From positions 1 to 6,993 of the forward strand of contig JAGLEK010000066.1 of the NCBI GenBank assembly GCA_023145125.1: a stretch of DNA of 6,993 bases. The letters are read 5' to 3'. Origin of the DNA: Bacteroidales bacterium (lineage in GTDB: Bacteria > Bacteroidota > Bacteroidia > Bacteroidales > B18-G4). This document shows, in pieces, positions 5,796-6,993 of the stretch; the stretch's first letter is position 1; the number at the start of each line of letters is the position of its first letter. Made by a program: the position numbers and the translations under genes. A model generated the notes under the pieces. That model did no database searches, had not been told where the DNA came from, and worked only from the letters and a program-made list of their open reading frames with translations.

Positions 5796-6993
5796 ATGAT
5801 GAGTAAGAGAAGTACTACAGTAGTAGGAACTATCTTATTTTTTTTGATTGCATCCAATTTCAGTTTTGCCACAAACTACTACGTGGATGCAAGCAATGGT
5901 AGCGATGATAATTCAGGGACTTCGCAATATGCAGCGTGGAAATCAATATCCAAAGTTAACAGCAGTATATTTCTGCCCGGGGATTCTATATTGTTCAAGC
6001 GGAATGAAAGCTGGCGAGAGCAGCTTGTTGTACCATCTTCCGGTGAGGAAGGAAACCCCATTACTTTTGGAGCTTATGGGGTAGGCAATAAACCTTTGTT
6101 TTTAGGCTCTAATGCTAAAAGCAATGCAAGTGACTGGACAAACCTGGGTGCAAATAAATGGGCCACTGCCGTTGGATCGTTTCCGAAACTTCACTGGAGG
6201 TCTGTCGGTTTCCTGCTGATGGGTCTGGAAATCCAGGAAAATGTGGGAACATGGGTGGAAAATGAAACAGACCTGGATCAGAAAGGCGAATTCTGGTGGG
6301 AAGAGGTAAACGAAAGAGTTATCCTGTATTCCCCTCAAGGCAATCCTGCCACAGTATTTGGCACCGTGGAAATCGCGCACCGCCACAGTTGTTTTCTTCC
6401 GGAATTTAAAGATTACCTTGTCATACAGGATTTAGCATTCAAATACAGTAATGGCGCGACCATAATGCCCAATGCATGCAACCATATTCTCATTCAGCGT
6501 ATTGAAGCATCTTATTCAGGCGGAGGCCATGGGTCAACAACCCGGGCAGGAGATGGTATTCCTCCTCATGGTAAATCAAGTTATATTACAATCAGGGATT
6601 GCAATATTTCACAAATATTTGACACGGGTATCGGCCCCCAGTTGTATCCTAAAGATACAGTGGTAATGCACGACATTACAGTAGAAAACTGTACGCTTGA
6701 CAGGTGCGGGGTAGGTATAAGCATTTGTGCTCATGGGGCTATAGCAGCTGAAATTTATAATGTATTTTTCAGGAATAATATCATCACCAATTCCGGATAT
6801 GGATGGAGTGGGATAATAGACAATAATTCGAGAGGCAAAGGGATTAGTATAAAGGAAAAACAAGGAGAAATCCAGGCTGATGTTCACGATATTTACATTG
6901 AAAACAATGTTATTGACACTTATGCATTTCGGGGAATAAATGCGTATCAGGGCAACTTCAACATCACAGGAAACATTGTCAAAAACGGCATGG
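5796..6993 (+). CDS. Secreted right-handed parallel beta-helix protein, 3' end cut by window edge
   Basis: 399 codons are visible and the frame is still open at the window end. The N-terminus is a classic signal peptide: basic start, hydrophobic core about residues 9-22, likely cleavage after FSFA at residue 25. No lipobox Cys is present. The mature protein opens with TNYYVDASNGSDDNSGTS (26-43), then PGDSILFKRNESWREQL (61-77) and GNPITFGAYG (86-95), the usual entry module of bacterial pectate-lyase-like beta-helix proteins. From about residue 205 it shows coil repeats with an Ile/Val-x-Asn-Asn-x-Ile pattern: YITIRDCNIS (263-272), ITVENCTLD (294-302), VFFRNNIIT (323-331), IYIENNVID (366-374), FNITGNIVK (388-396). 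Such proteins are polysaccharide lyases, hydrolases or carbohydrate-binding surface proteins. No catalytic residues can be assigned, and any secretion tail lies beyond the window. It is divergent from the cutC operon. Confidence 0.9.
   Translation, partial: MMSKRSTTVVGTILFFLIASNFSFATNYYVDASNGSDDNSGTSQYAAWKSISKVNSSIFLPGDSILFKRNESWREQLVVPSSGEEGNPITFGAYGVGNKPLFLGSNAKSNASDWTNLGANKWATAVGSFPKLHWRSVGFLLMGLEIQENVGTWVENETDLDQKGEFWWEEVNERVILYSPQGNPATVFGTVEIAHRHSCFLPEFKDYLVIQDLAFKYSNGATIMPNACNHILIQRIEASYSGGGHGSTTRAGDGIPPHGKSSYITIRDCNISQIFDTGIGPQLYPKDTVVMHDITVENCTLDRCGVGISICAHGAIAAEIYNVFFRNNIITNSGYGWSGIIDNNSRGKGISIKEKQGEIQADVHDIYIENNVIDTYAFRGINAYQGNFNITGNIVKNGM

Noticed and set aside
5654..5872. Minus-strand 72-codon hydrophobic frame in the divergent spacer
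   Set aside because: It overlaps the signal peptide of the beta-helix gene in antisense. Its hydrophobicity mirrors that region, and it has no ribosome site or recognised family.

Overview
The window looks like chromosome from a Bacteroidota (Bacteroidetes) bacterium with a glycan-degrading lifestyle. The evidence is a four-gene minus-strand cluster that includes two lipoproteins with lipobox signal peptides, a fucose/glucose-type (FHS family) sugar permease, starts with no Shine-Dalgarno sequence, and a candidate TAnnTTTG-type promoter element. No rRNA, tRNA, CRISPR array or transposase was seen, and no SusC/SusD pair lies inside the window.

Layout. Positions 5561 down to 1 (minus strand) hold four tightly packed genes, in transcription order: a CutC family protein (5561-4815); an exo-beta-mannosidase-like GH2 lipoprotein (4811-2259), starting 3 nt after the CutC stop; an endonuclease/exonuclease/phosphatase (EEP) fold lipoprotein (2275-1415), whose start overlaps the GH2 gene by 17 nt; and, after a 50-nt gap, a sugar permease (1364 to the window edge, missing at most its last few residues). 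Spacing and overlaps indicate one operon. Positions 5562-5795 are a divergent intergenic region. From 5796 to the right edge (plus strand) runs a secreted right-handed parallel beta-helix protein, cut off by the window end.

How the genes may work together (inference). The exported mannosidase would release mannose from beta-mannosides such as Man-beta-1,4-GlcNAc or manno-oligosaccharides. The FHS permease would carry the monosaccharide or an amino sugar across the inner membrane. The exported EEP protein would hydrolyse a phosphoester or phosphodiester on or near the glycan. The role of CutC is uncertain; the copper label may not describe its function in this setting. The set fits beta-mannoside or N-glycan core salvage.

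The most unusual sequence feature is a short composite repeat at about 3086-3158, inserted in frame in the GH2 catalytic domain just after the nucleophile. It is a 23-bp core (a type I recall as dispersed in many bacterial genomes) flanked on both sides by CTGGTTG-like heptamers. A second, unrelated heptamer-phased array (CAAAnnn) lies in the leader of cutC at 5611-5649. I see no clear new defence or mobile system here.
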